A DNA stretch of 64,000 nucleotides. Source: Platanthera guangdongensis. Its lineage: Eukaryota; Streptophyta; Magnoliopsida; Asparagales; Orchidaceae. Location of the stretch: NCBI GenBank assembly GCA_039583875.1, contig CM077166.1:85620564-85684563 (forward strand), written 5' to 3'. Below the pieces are notes generated by a model. The model searched no databases. It worked only from the letters and a program-made list of their open reading frames with translations, and was not told the origin of the DNA. Below, one piece after another: positions 31,425 to 41,970 of the stretch. Position 1 is the stretch's first letter, and every line of letters begins with the position of its first letter. The translations under genes and the position numbers were made by a program.

Positions 31425-32164
31425 TTATAGACAGTCCATGTGCCGGTCAGAGGCATGCTTCTCCATCTCCATCTCGCGGATTATATGTGTGTATTTGCGG
31501 AACATCCTAGCCGTCCTCCGGTTCAACTCCAGGGTATCCATGGGGTCACCCAAGTAGTCCTCGATCTCGCCGGGATGAGGAAGAGGTGAGAGGGGGGGAG
31601 ACGCGGGAGCATCTTCAGTGTCAGAATCAAATTGGATGCCTGCACAGGGAGCGAGAAATCATAAACAAGGATGAGCTCGCATGGGTTGGATAAAAGAAGG
31701 TGAATGGGAGGAAAAGCGAGAAGGGTAAATTCTTACTTGGAATGCGAGGGTTCCCAACAACCCGCGAGAGGTTTTCTTTCCGCGAGAGGGGTGGGTAGGA
31801 TCCCTCAGGCGAGTCGGTACGCTTATGAGCTTGGTCAATATTATCAGGAGGATTGTCGGGCATTGGGGAATCAGCAAAGCTTCCCTGAAAAAGCGTGGTC
31901 AATAGGCGGGACGAAAGAAGAGAGAGAAGAATGAAAAATTACCCGTTTCTCTCCGGGAGAGGCGAAAGGATTGTCTGTTGATGTGGCAGAGGAGGCCGCG
32001 CCCGCCGAGAGGGGAGGGCAGGCGGGCTTCATCTTTTTCAGGCGAGAAGACGGAGGGGCCAAGGGAGAAATACGCCCCAGGTCCGGGAATAGGGCATCCG
32101 TGTTGGTTTTATTTCGCCTTCGCACCATCGCGAGGCGCTCGCGAAAACTTTGGCTATGAGACAT
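31425..32164 (-). CDS. Antisense Tat gene 1: three-exon gene of unknown function
   Basis: Exon 1 32164-31943 (74 codons, MSHSQSFRERLAMVRRR...), intron 31885-31942 (58 bp, GTAATT...TTTCAG), exon 2 31737-31884, intron 31640-31736 (97 bp, GTAAGA...GTGCAG), exon 3 31639-31425 ending TAA. All junctions keep frame and the spliced protein is open, about 190 residues. It is Ser/Pro-rich and basic at the N-terminus, acidic in the middle (DSDTEDAPASPP), with a short helical charged end (RRTARMFRKYTHIIREMEMEK). I recognise no domain. A TATA box lies about 60 bp upstream. Unlike gene 2 it shows no clear lesion. Confidence 0.65.
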
Positions 32165-32221
32165 CCTGAAGGAGAAGGAAATAAAGAAAGACAAAAGGGA
32201 CCCTAATGAAGGCTGGGATCT

Positions 32222-32231
32222 CATATTTATA
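32222..32231 (-). promoter_or_regulatory. TATA box upstream of antisense gene 1
   Basis: The minus strand reads CCTATAAATATG, centred about 62 bp upstream of ATG 32164. It is placed to start a transcript running inward from near the 3' LTR. Confidence 0.6.
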
Positions 32232-32330
32232 GGACCCATGGGGGGAGGGGGCCCACCAAAGATTCTCATGAGTGAATCCTAGCATCGCAAGCCGCAGTTG
32301 GACTTATCTTTCTGAGGTTAGGGCAACCTC

Positions 32331-32347
32331 GAAAAGAGCGGGGATTG
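32331..32347 (+). promoter_or_regulatory. Polypurine tract of the Tat element
   Basis: GAAAAGAGCGGGGATTG directly precedes the TG of the 3' LTR. Confidence 0.75.
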
Positions 32348-33172
32348 TGTACAACCTTGGGCTCGCGAGAGGTGGTCCAGCGGGCGAGAAGGGGAGATTG
32401 GCGAGATGATAGGATGCCCACCTATAGGAGGCGAGATGGGGGATCCTCTGAAGTGGGAGAGACCTCCTAGTGGGCGAAATCATTCTAGGAGGCGAGAGAG
32501 CCCATAGGCCGAAAGGGCGGCGAGACGGACATGGTGGTCGTCTCGCCCGGCAGTGCCTTCCCCACTCGCCGCATGGGAGAAAAGATGCCTTTACACTTTT
32601 ACCCCCAAAGGGGGATTTTACCTTTGTGCCCCAGGTTATTTTACACTTCTACCCCGGGAGGTCTGCGTATAACTCTCCAGAAAAATGGAGTTTGGCTGTT
32701 GGCAGACCCAACCTAGGGTGTTTTGGTCTTTTCGGGATGATTCAAAAGTGTTTTTTGCAGATCAGATTCAGAGGCCTATAAATAGACCGATAAAGTGCTT
32801 GGGATGGTTGTTGAACCTTTCCACTGTTTTCCTCACAGGCACCTAGCTCAGCATTGGCTAGGGAGGGGAATATCTTTAGTTCTTCCAGGAAAGAGGTGGG
32901 ACCTCCGAGCTGAGACCCCTCAGTCTATTTTTTAGGTCTCCGACTCTCGTCAGGGTAGTAGCTCAGGAAGAGTACTTGTGGGCTGCATCCTGTTTTGAAC
33001 TTTAGGAGGGACCAAAAAGCTGGTTCCAACATTTAGGTGGGACCTCCGAGCTGAGACCCCTTGGTCTGTTTTTTAGGTCTCCGACTCTGGTCAGGGTAGT
33101 AGCTCAGGAAGAGTACGTGCGGGCTGCATCCAGTTTCGAACTTTAGGAGGGACCAGAAAGATGGTTCCAATA
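32348..33172 (+). repeat. 3' LTR of the Tat element
   Basis: 825 bp starting TGTACAACC and ending at CCAATA, followed by the ACAGG duplication. The last bases were probably CCAACA originally, since an internal duplicate at about 33023-33030 ends 'ttccaaca'. The final ~270 bp is a tandem duplication of a ~134-bp block ('gtgggacctccgagctgagacccc...'). 'cctataaatagacc' near 32773 is the likely TATA box. Confidence 0.88.
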
Positions 33173-34420
33173 ACAGGCCACTCCCGTATCGCCACTATCT
33201 TTGCCGGATCCACCGCTATCCCTTCTCCACTAACAATATAACCAAGGAATGCTACCGAGGATAACCAGAACTCACACTTGGAGAACTCAGCATACAACTG
33301 ATTCCTTCTCAACGTCTCCAACACCATATGTAGATGCTTGTAGTGATCATCCTCACACTATGAGTACACCAAGATATCATCGATAAATACTATCACGAAA
33401 CGGTCCAGATACTCTCTGAACGTCCTGTTCATCAGTTCCATAAACACGGATGGCGCATTGGTCAACCCAAACAGCATTACCGTGAACTCGTAATGCCCAA
33501 ACTGCATGCTGAACGCTGTCTTTTGGATGTCGCTTTCCCTTATCCTTAATTGGTAGTAGCCGAATTTCAGATCTAACTTCGAATATACTATTGACCCGAC
33601 CATCTGATCAAATAGATCGTCAATCCTTGGGATCAGATACTTATTCTTTTCCGTAAGATTGTTCAATTCCCAATAGTCGATATAGAGTCGCAAGCTCCCA
33701 TCCTTCTTCTTAACGAAGAGGACCGGTGCCCTCCTAGGCGATGAACTTGGACGCACATACCCTTGCTCCAACAACTCTTGCAGTTGCACCTTCAGCTCCG
33801 CCATCTCTATTTGCGCTATCCGATACGGAGAGCGTGATACCGGTTTGGCACCCGACATAAGCTCAATTGTAAAATCAATCTCCCGCTGAGGAGGGGCTCC
33901 TGGGAGATCATCTGGGAACACATCAGGATTCTTGGACACAACCAGAATACTACCCAGACATGGCTTATACGTTGAAGCCTGCACTAATGCGACAAACAAC
34001 TCTGCCCCAGACCGAACTGCCTTGATCACTAGAAGGGCCGACATCAAATTCTTACTCGACCCATTCATACCCGCAAACATACTCTCCCAATCAGTATTCA
34101 GCCCCAACTTAACCTCCTTCCGGTTGCAATCAATGCATGCTCACTGCTCCGAGAGCTAGTACATACCAAAGATTATGTCGAACTCCACTAACGGCAGTAC
34201 TGACGCTCGCAAATCAAACTCCTGGTCCGCAATCCGTATCTTTACCACATGGATTCTATCCGAGCGCATTGAGCACCCATTGGGTAACAACACATTGAAC
34301 TTGTCTTTTACCATCGAGGAAGGGACTCCGATGCGCGATACGAATCTTTCGGACTAGATGGAATGTGAAGCTCCCGTATCAAACAGGTCTCTCGCCGGAC
34401 AATCAAATATAAACACAAAG
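33173..34420 (-). pseudogene. pol: G3 pol, N-terminal half: protease and reverse transcriptase
   Basis: Starts right after the intron with an aspartic protease site (LFDTGASHS, near 34365-34385) and continues through [41 protein letters not shown] (usually CIDYRELN), [25 protein letters not shown], catalytic FIDDILVYS (33358-33390), then [19 protein letters not shown] to the Tat insertion. Stops in the protease (after GASHSI and near 34155) and a TAG right after VYS at 33358 disable it. The gene resumes at 21881. Confidence 0.88.
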
Positions 34421-34499
34421 CCTGGCACCAACATTTAAAAGTTAACATATAAAAAGTTAACAACTATATAAAGTTAAACTACTATAACATAACTCATAC
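34421..34499 (-). other. Putative 79-bp GT-AG intron between gag and protease (G3)
   Basis: Minus strand ACAG|GTATGAG ... GTGCCAG|GCTTTG. Joining the flanks continues the conserved VTG codon in frame into FVFIFDCPA-LFDTGA. Read through unspliced, gag stops at 34474 inside the intron. The segment is AT-rich, like a plant intron. E4 has an intron at exactly the same codon (46387-46459). Confidence 0.72.
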
Positions 34500-35577
34500 C
34501 TGTCACCATGTCAGCTTGTTTTATGGCCTCTTGCAGACCAAGATTATATACTCTAGGCTGGGCTAGAGCATGATGGGATGCGGTTGACTCCACCACCTTC
34601 TCTTTTTCTTCATATGTTGCTGCAAGCTTCCTCTCGGACTTTGCACGTCCGCTCCAACATTCACGAGCAAAATGCCCCATCTTTCCACAGTTGTAGCAAG
34701 CTCCTGGGACTCGACTTATGGTTGCCCCCGTCACACCAGACGAAGGGACTGAGATCGAAGTCTTCGGCTTCTTGTTCCATTTGCGGAAACTCAACTTTGT
34801 ATTCAACACTTTGAACACTGACTTCTTTTCCCCTGGGTCCTTCTTCTCTTGCACTTTCTTCACGACCTTTTCCAATGACCGGGCCGAATTGACCAAGGCT
34901 AGGAAGCCCTGTGCCTTAGGCCCAGCAAGGAGTAGCTGTAGGTCGCCATGTAGACCCTCATAAAATCGGTTGGTCTTCCGCACCTCCTCAGTAAACGTAG
35001 CACCGGAATAACGACCCAACCGTGTAAACCCGTGGAGATACTCATCCACGCTTCTATCTCCCTGAGTCAAGCCAAGGTACTGATTCTCCATCTCAAGCTT
35101 CCCAGCAAATGATAGATATCTGGCCAAGAACAACCTTGAGAATTCCTCCATATGCACATCTGCAAGTTGCCTTCCCACTAAGAGGTGAACCTCCAACTCT
35201 TTCCACCACAGCCTCGCCTCACCAGCCAATAGGAAGGTCGCTATGGTGGTCTTCTGCCACTCCTCAGTTAACGTGGCCATCAAGACTCTCTTTATCGTAA
35301 AGAGCCAATCCTCAGCTTGAGTTGGCGTTCCAATCCTGTCGAACATCGTAGGATTAAAGATCATTATGTGCTTGAGCTGCTTCTCCGTAGCTCTCCTTGG
35401 TGCTACTTGATCAACTACCACGCGTTCTACCACTCCCGGCTCTGCCACCCTAATCGGTTCTTGCTTATTAATAGGTGGTGCATGTTGTATTTGCCCTGCA
35501 GGTTGGGCATTTATCAGAGCAAAGACTGCTTCAGCCACCAATCTGATGGTTTCGGCTGAAGGAGGTGTTGTAGGCAC
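34500..35577 (-). CDS. gag: G3 gag
   Basis: About 359 codons plus a short unspliced tail to 34474. The gag core (EDWLFTIKRVLMATLTEEW, LLAGEARLWWKELEVH, FSRLFLARYL, TNRFYEGLHGDLQLLL) is followed by a Lys-rich linker and one CCHC knuckle (CYNCGKMGHFAREC), then QPRVYNLGLQEAI. The ORF is open. The first listed codon is GTG at 35577 and an in-frame gag-like sequence (SITGQSERPRFAESSALND) continues upstream to about 35641, so the true start is not fixed. The upstream stretch to the primer site (35642-35853) is untranslated leader. Confidence 0.85.
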
Positions 35578-35853
35578 GTCATTCAGTGCACTACTTTCCG
35601 CAAATCGCGGACGTTCTGATTGCCCAGTAATGCTCCTAGCTGCCTATAATAGCATAAACCCTTGATTATGCAACAAACAGATTGCTAAAAGTAATCATTG
35701 GAACAATCAGGTTTCTCAAAACAAGTGTATTTTTCATTCCTATGTGGACATTCATGGTTTCTTTTATGTTATAACGATGACGCACATACATGTGCTCACC
35801 ACCCCTTAAAAGAATTCGCCCACAAATTCAAATAAAAAGGACCGACACCGAAG

Positions 35854-35863
35854 TCTGATACCA
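35854..35863 (-). promoter_or_regulatory. Primer-binding site, tRNA-iMet, G3
   Basis: tctgatacca on the plus strand matches the last 10 nt of initiator methionine tRNA, 3 nt from the LTR end at 35867. Confidence 0.8.
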
Positions 35864-35866
35864 AAT

Positions 35867-37844
35867 TGTAACACCGCCATCTATCGAATGGCATACAACA
35901 GAAGGTCCAGCTGGAACCCAACGCCATATACCACGGACAGTCGGAAGTGTTATATAAGAATATCAAAAATCCAACTATAACTACTCGCCCTAACACAGAG
36001 CATTCTAGCAGAAGCTTTTAAACAGTTGGAAAGAACCCATAATTGAATAACAACTATCATGAATGTCCACATACTACCATAGGAATGAAATAACAGATAC
36101 TCTGAAAGTACTTGTCCTTATGTACTTACACGAGTTTATTATCAAATTAATGATTTACATACATCGGCTCGCATGCCGGCCACACATGACAAAAACAAAA
36201 AAAACAACAATTTGCTTTGGCCTTCGAGTGCCAGCTCAGCAACATGGGCTTCAGCCCGCTATTTGGTACTTGGCTCCGCGGCACCTTCGAGCAACATTCC
36301 ACCGCACGGTAGCAAACAAAGTAACGGTCAGCCAAAGCCGACGAAATTATAACGACCCCGCCCCTTACTCGGGACGGCGGTGCTCCTTCCCTGCATTTCA
36401 TTAGCCCAGCTAAATAATAAAGTACAAACATACTTCGCCACAGGTGTCGGCTCGCACGGCCAAACACCCCGTGCACTCAGGGCACATTATCGGTGAATCC
36501 GGTCAATTCTGTGGCTTCACCACCATCCCCGGGATGGCAACATCGTGAGCATTTTAGTCTTTTTTACCACAGTCTAAGACTCCGGACTATGCCAACGACC
36601 AGTCCCTCTTTTGGGTCTCTAGCACCAAACCATATAGCACATGTCCGATTCCACTTGCCGTTGCTCACTCTGCATAAACACTTTAAGACGTACGCATGGG
36701 CCAAGCTTCTCTCGAATCCGAAAACATTTCCAAACATCACATAACCCAGTTATGTTCAAGGCTGGCTCCCCGACTGCCAAGTTAGCAGAACTACATTTCC
36801 GCTCAGTTTTCCGGGTGTGCCTTGGAGTTAATCCCCAAGGATCCCTGCTGCAATCTACCGTGTAGAAACCCGAAAACACAAAGCACTGAGTCTTCTCCGG
36901 TAAACCATACAATATGCAACATCACCAATCCAGACCAACACGTCCGGGTAGGTTTCACACACAATGCATATATCCGTACTTCGGTTCCGGACTCTATATG
37001 CAACACAAAGGGGACTAATCACGTCAACCCCAAGGAACATTGCACAATCACCACACACTCGCGGGAGCTGGTTTCCTTATGCAAAATAAAGAGAGCTTCA
37101 TATGCTCAAGTAGAGAATTGTTACCCTTGTAATTCTCTTTTGCGACATGGGAATTTATCCGGATGGAAAGCTTCGCATGGGAATTTCCTCCGCAGATCCG
37201 ATCTCGGTTCTTGATTCGGTGCTCTGATGCTCCGCCGGTGGCCGGAATCCACCTCTTCCTTCCTCCTTGCTCTCTCCTCTCTCTAACTCCTTAGAAAGAG
37301 AAAGATTAAGAGAAAATGAGGAATTAATCCATAATTCCCGGCCTTAATAAAGCAGGAACACACCTGGTCCGTCAGATCTTATTTAAAGAAAATAAACGGC
37401 TCAGATCTGCCCAAAATTCCTCAATCCTGGGCCGAACACGGCGTTGCACACGGCCGTTTCCCAGGCTATGTGCCCTGATATAGGCACGATCGTCGAACAT
37501 AGAAAAGGACACAGGTCAAGACACGCACGTGTCTCTAACTGAAATGCTCGTGTCGTGTCCTGACATGCCCGTGACGTAGGGGCATGTCACAGATAACCAC
37601 CACACCAACTGTCATGTCCCTTGCGAACACGAGTGGTGACACAGGCATGCACACTCCCGTGTCATGCTTGACACGCCCGTGTCTCTGCCATGTTTCCTGT
37701 CATGTCCTTTTATGGACACAGCCGGCCAACACAGAGGAAGACACGGCCTTGGACACGCCAGTGTCCTAGGCCTTGTACCCTTATTAAGGCACCAAAAATT
37801 CATTAGGACGTGACCCGTTCGATTACGATTTTTGGGCTGTTACA
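35867..37844 (-). repeat. 5' LTR of G3
   Basis: 1,978 bp, plus-strand TGTAACACCGCC...GGGCTGTTACA. In element orientation U3 opens with degenerate GACACG/CGTGTC hairpins (37430-37790), followed by a TTTAAATA element near 37378-37390 and a leader-like pyrimidine-rich zone. The right flank is E4 gag sequence. ORFs in this segment have no domains. Confidence 0.87.
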
Positions 37845-37937
37845 CGGAGCAGGAGGAAAAAAAAAGAACAGTCGGTGCTCTCGAGGCCCAGCGCAACGGA
37901 GAAAGGAAAGATGTTGCAGCCCAGCACTTCTTATTTC
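37845..37937 (+). pseudogene. gag: E4 gag fragment between G3 and E5
   Basis: A 93-bp piece of gag C-terminal region in the plus frame (RSRRKKKEQSVLSRPSATEKGK), continuous with 46317 once E5 and one ATTTC copy are removed. It resembles the Lys-rich and YEEKEK parts of G1 and G3 gag. No zinc knuckle is visible. It is flanked on both sides by later insertions. Confidence 0.65.
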
Positions 37938-38261
37938 TGATTGGTATTTTTCGCATCAAGTCCGAAAACTTAATGCGGTTAAAACTCCAAAAATTGGTGA
38001 GGATGCGCGACGCCCCGGGCGATTTTATTTAAGTAGAAAAGCGAATTTGGTTTTTATTTAGAAAACGGGGCGCGCGTATTTATTTATTTGGATATAAAAT
38101 GATGTGATCGAGTTTTAACGAAAGGAGGCAAGTGCACATATCGTGAGTAGTACAGGATATTCCGTGTGGAATATCGAGGTCATATTGTTCTCGGGGTCGG
38201 TTCGTCTATTTCTACTCTTCCCTGGTGGGGACTATTATTTTACGGATAATTACTTGTCGGG

Positions 38262-38342
<81 letters not shown>

Positions 38343-40843
38343 AAAAGGGGCAATAAAAATGAAAGCATAAAAAAGGTGGAGCCGATGAAGAGCTTAGCTC
38401 TATGGCACCGAATAAAATTGAACTAAAATATACTTTAAATAAAAAGAGATTCTAAGTTTCTAATTAATTAAGGCGGAGACTTGGCCGTGGAGGTTCCACT
38501 AAAATGAGCTCACCTATCTCTAGGACTATCGCTCACCTGAACGCTAAGACTATTTGACCGGGCTCTCGTCCGACGAATAATTCCTCTTAATGCCCGCATT
38601 ACGGTAAGAACCCCGGTATTGGGTGGGGAACCCGATCTGGTACAGTTGGCGTGCCTCCTCTCTCGAGGGTTAGTGCGGAACTCCATTTACCAAGTGGTGA
38701 TCGGTCCATATGTACGGCCTCTCGGCTAGCTAGCGTATGGACTACGAAAATAGGGCCCACACATCGATTATGAGGTCCTACGCGTCGTAAACCCTAGGAA
38801 AACCATAAGTGATTTTAATTAATTAGAAAATAAGGACCTTTAATTATTTTGAGCTATTTTATCTGTCCCAATGCTCTTCAATACTGAGGGCTAAGAATGT
38901 TAGCCACTCATTGGAATGGGGATGGCAGCGATGAAAAAGCAGAAAATTAAAGCAATAAAATAAAGTAGGAAAATAAAAGCAGTAAATGGAAAGCAGTAAA
39001 TTGCAAGTCCTACTCAAACGAGTAGGACTGAAATAAAAGCTGTAAAAGTGCAAGTCCCGGCTCAAATGAGTGGGCGGGAAAAAGAAAGCAAGTCCTACTC
39101 AAACGAGTAGGAGAAAATAAATGCAATTACAAGTCCATTCCAATTATTACAATAAAGACCGACCATTTAACTCAAGTGAGTAGGCGGTAAATAAAATCCA
39201 GCCATTTAACTCCTAGCGAGTAGGCGGAAAATAAAAGCTAACACTCACGCACTCGACATAAAATTAAAACACACCCACTCTACAGAAAGTAAACACACTC
39301 TACTGGAATTGAAATACGCACACACACGACAGAAATGAAAATGCACACGTACAAGTCCTATTCAAATGAGTAGGCGGGAAATAAAAGCATGCCATTTAAC
39401 TTTTAACGAGTAGGCGAAAATAGATGCAACACACGCATGCAGTCTATAGAATTGAAAGAAAGCAGTTTAAACTAACTCATACACGCACGCACAAGTACAA
39501 AAAAATAGGAAAAACAAAGTGACTGAAAAATTAAAACAACTACATTTCTACCGCTAGAATGCAGTAGAATTGAATAAAAAGTAAAAATAAAATTTAAAAG
39601 AACAAAAGTTTTTGCAAATAAACGAAAAGTGTAAGTGCTCGAAAAATTGAAATGAATATATTTCTACCGATAGAATGAGATAGAAATGCATAAAATGAAG
39701 AAATAAAATTTAAACGGGCAAAAAGTTTTTGAAAATAAAAGCGAAAATAAAGTGTTTGAAAAATTAAAACAACTATATATACGTTCCTATAACTCCGCAA
39801 AAGTGGTTAAAAAGTGAAAATCAAGTAAAAAGGACACAGTTTTACGACCTAAAAGGAAAATCTAAGTTAGTGAAAAATCAAAACCACTTTGAAAATGCTT
39901 TTATAGGTTTATAGGAATGCATAAAAAGCTAGAAAAAGCCTAAGTCTAACAAAAACTAAGTAAGAAATAATTAAGTATAATAACATGAAAATTAATCTCA
40001 TACACACACGCGGCCCCTATGCAAAATTAATTACATAGCTTGGAAATGCATCTAACAGCCGGCCCCTATGCAAAATGGTGCCAAAAAGTGGAACAGTAGC
40101 TCAAACAGAAGGCTGTAATTTATAGAAAAAAAATTCATCGGGTACGCCCTCCGACACGGGCGTGTCAGGGGGCATGTCAGCACTATTCACAGTTGATTTC
40201 GGTGATCTGACGACGATTTGATGTTGCGGAGGAAATCGCGGCGGTCACGCCCCAAGTCACGGTCGTGACGGTGGGCGTGTCGGGGAGGTTGAATTGGGCG
40301 CCGTTTGCGTCGAAAGTCGTCGGCGGCTGTTTGTCGGGCCAGGTGGCGGGGTCACGCTCTAGGTTACGGGCGTGACTATAGGCGTGTCGGGTTGGCTCGA
40401 CGAACGTCGAGCGAAAAACGTCGAGCTGATGGTCACGAGCTTGGGTTACGCCCCTTGTCAAATGACACGGGCATGTCACTGGGTGTGTCAGCTGGGTCGA
40501 CAATCGTTGAGCGCTATTTCGTCGATCTGAATGGTCACGGGCATGGGTCACGGGCGTGACTCGGGCGACACGGGCGTATCACTCTATTTCTTCAAAAATT
40601 GTTCATTTCTCAGGATTTTGACGTATCACACCCTGGTCACGGGCATGACCAACAGTACGCGGGTGTGTACTCCGATTGTTTGACAATTTTTCCTGAAAAA
40701 ATCAGGAAACAAAAATAACTCTAGGTTAGAAAATATTTAAAAAAAGGAAGCAATTTATTAAGGAAAAACAACTAAAAATAACTAAAAGAAACAAATACTG
40801 CTTATTTAATGTATATAAAAACACGTATATTTACAACTCATCA
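37938..40843 (-). repeat. 3' LTR of E5
   Basis: Plus-strand TGATTGGTATT...AACTCATCA, 2,906 bp. Compared with the right LTR it has an expanded (TA)n tract and a deletion of roughly 165 bp near 40012 that contains a copied 16-bp filler. In element orientation it has hairpins (about 40680-40140), a TATA box (near 40108-40116), then a long AT-rich zone with 'caagtcctactcaaacgagtagg' repeats (39000-39420). Confidence 0.9.
38264..38328. repeat. (TA)n microsatellite, then (AAT)n
   Basis: About 32 TA units run directly into AAT units to 38344. The homologous spot in the other LTR (43615-43634) has only about 10 TA units, so it expanded or contracted after insertion. Confidence 0.95.
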
Positions 40844-41929
40844 AATACCCTCATACTTAAGCTTTTGCTATTTCAGAGCAAAAGTTGGAGATGAACTTAT
40901 AATAAATTAAGGAAATCCTAAGTTTATCTACCACTTGACTTAATTGAAAGAAGGATCTAAATAAATATCCGGGGTATAAGAGTTAAATACTAAATTATGC
41001 CAAAAATTTAAATAAAGGAAAAGTTTCATCTAAAAACTTCTCAATAAAATCAAATAGATAGCAAAAAATTTTATTTGTTAAGCTAGCAAAAATAGATTGG
41101 GTTTAGGATACTGTAGCTTGGAAGAATTAAAGGAAATAATTTAATTTACAAATTATACTCTCAAAAAGATTTTAAAAATAAATCTAGAATTTTTTTGAAT
41201 TTTGCGGAGGGGAATATCGTGGTATATGAAGAAAGCTTTGAATTAGAGGCGAGGGTATATTTTTTCGCTCGAACATCTAATGAAATTTTTTGGTTTGAAT
41301 GTGGATGTTAGGAAAACGAAATCTTATTTTCCATAACGTAATATTTTTTTTTAACATCTTCATAATAATCCAATGTATATGTGTAGGAGTAATGAATTTT
41401 ATCCTCTTACTCCATAACATATAATCTTTTCAAATATTGGATGCCTATGTTTATGGAACGAAATCTTATTCTCATTGACATAGGATCTTTTAAGAATCGA
41501 AATCATGTCAAGTATGACATGAAAAAAAGGTGATAGAGTTTTTTCAAAAATAAAACTAGGTTTAATAAAAAACTTTTGAGAGCAACTTTTATAAATTAAA
41601 CATTCCTAAATTTCAAAAGAAACTGGGAGTTATCATAACTTGAAATCTAAGATTGTTTTTTTTAACAAAATAAATATGAAACTATTTAGATAGATTAGAA
41701 GTGGTGCTGAAAACAGGTACATTATTTAAATAAAAAAAGCATACAAAAATTTTTAAAACTTAACCCCAGATATCTAAATTTATCGTTCTCCATTAATAAA
41801 CGGATAGTAAGAAAATAATTAAAATAAGTCTCTTATAAATTATCTCGCAACTAGATTGTTGGAGAGAGAAAAGGGTTAAGAATTGGGAAATTCGATTTAT
41901 TTGTTACAAATTGTTTTTGGATTTTTGGG

Positions 41930-41970
<41 letters not shown>

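Larger units (their letters stand above)
21887..33172 (+). mobile_element. Tat-lineage Ty3/gypsy element with antisense genes, 5' region deleted
   Basis: Flanked by ACAGG at 21882-21886 and 33173-33177. Removing the element plus one ACAGG restores the G3 RT frame across the junction (IREWPV to VAEVRSF), proving both ends. Order: 5' LTR fragment (21887-22237), pol (22238-25631, RT, double RNase H, integrase), 86-bp tandem array, 79-bp tandem array, two antisense spliced genes, polypurine tract and 3' LTR (32348-33172). The second (aRNH) RNase H and the antisense aORFs are features of the Tat lineage (Retand/Ogre relatives). Gag, protease and primer site are missing. Confidence 0.92.
18611..37844 (-). 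mobile_element. G3: Tekay/Del-like Ty3/gypsy chromovirus, interrupted by a Tat element
   Basis: Right to left: 5' LTR (35867-37844), tRNA-iMet primer site (35854-35863), gag (34500-35577), short intron (34421-34499), protease and RT (33173-34420), [Tat insertion 21887-33172], remaining RT, RNase H, integrase and chromodomain-like tail (19750-21881), polypurine tract and a truncated 3' LTR (18611-19695). The order PR-RT-RH-INT is Ty3/gypsy. The group II chromodomain-like C-terminus and the 'aatttcgtcccgaaatt' motif near the polypurine tract point to the Tekay group. Several in-frame stops make it inactive. Its right edge abuts E4 gag (CGGAG...), so it inserted into E4; the left junction has been lost. 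Confidence 0.88.

Noticed and set aside
35643..35799. A leader intron upstream of G3 gag (GTGAGC...TTATAG)
   Set aside because: Splice-like ends exist, but joining them yields no clear start codon in frame with gag and no second copy is available to compare.
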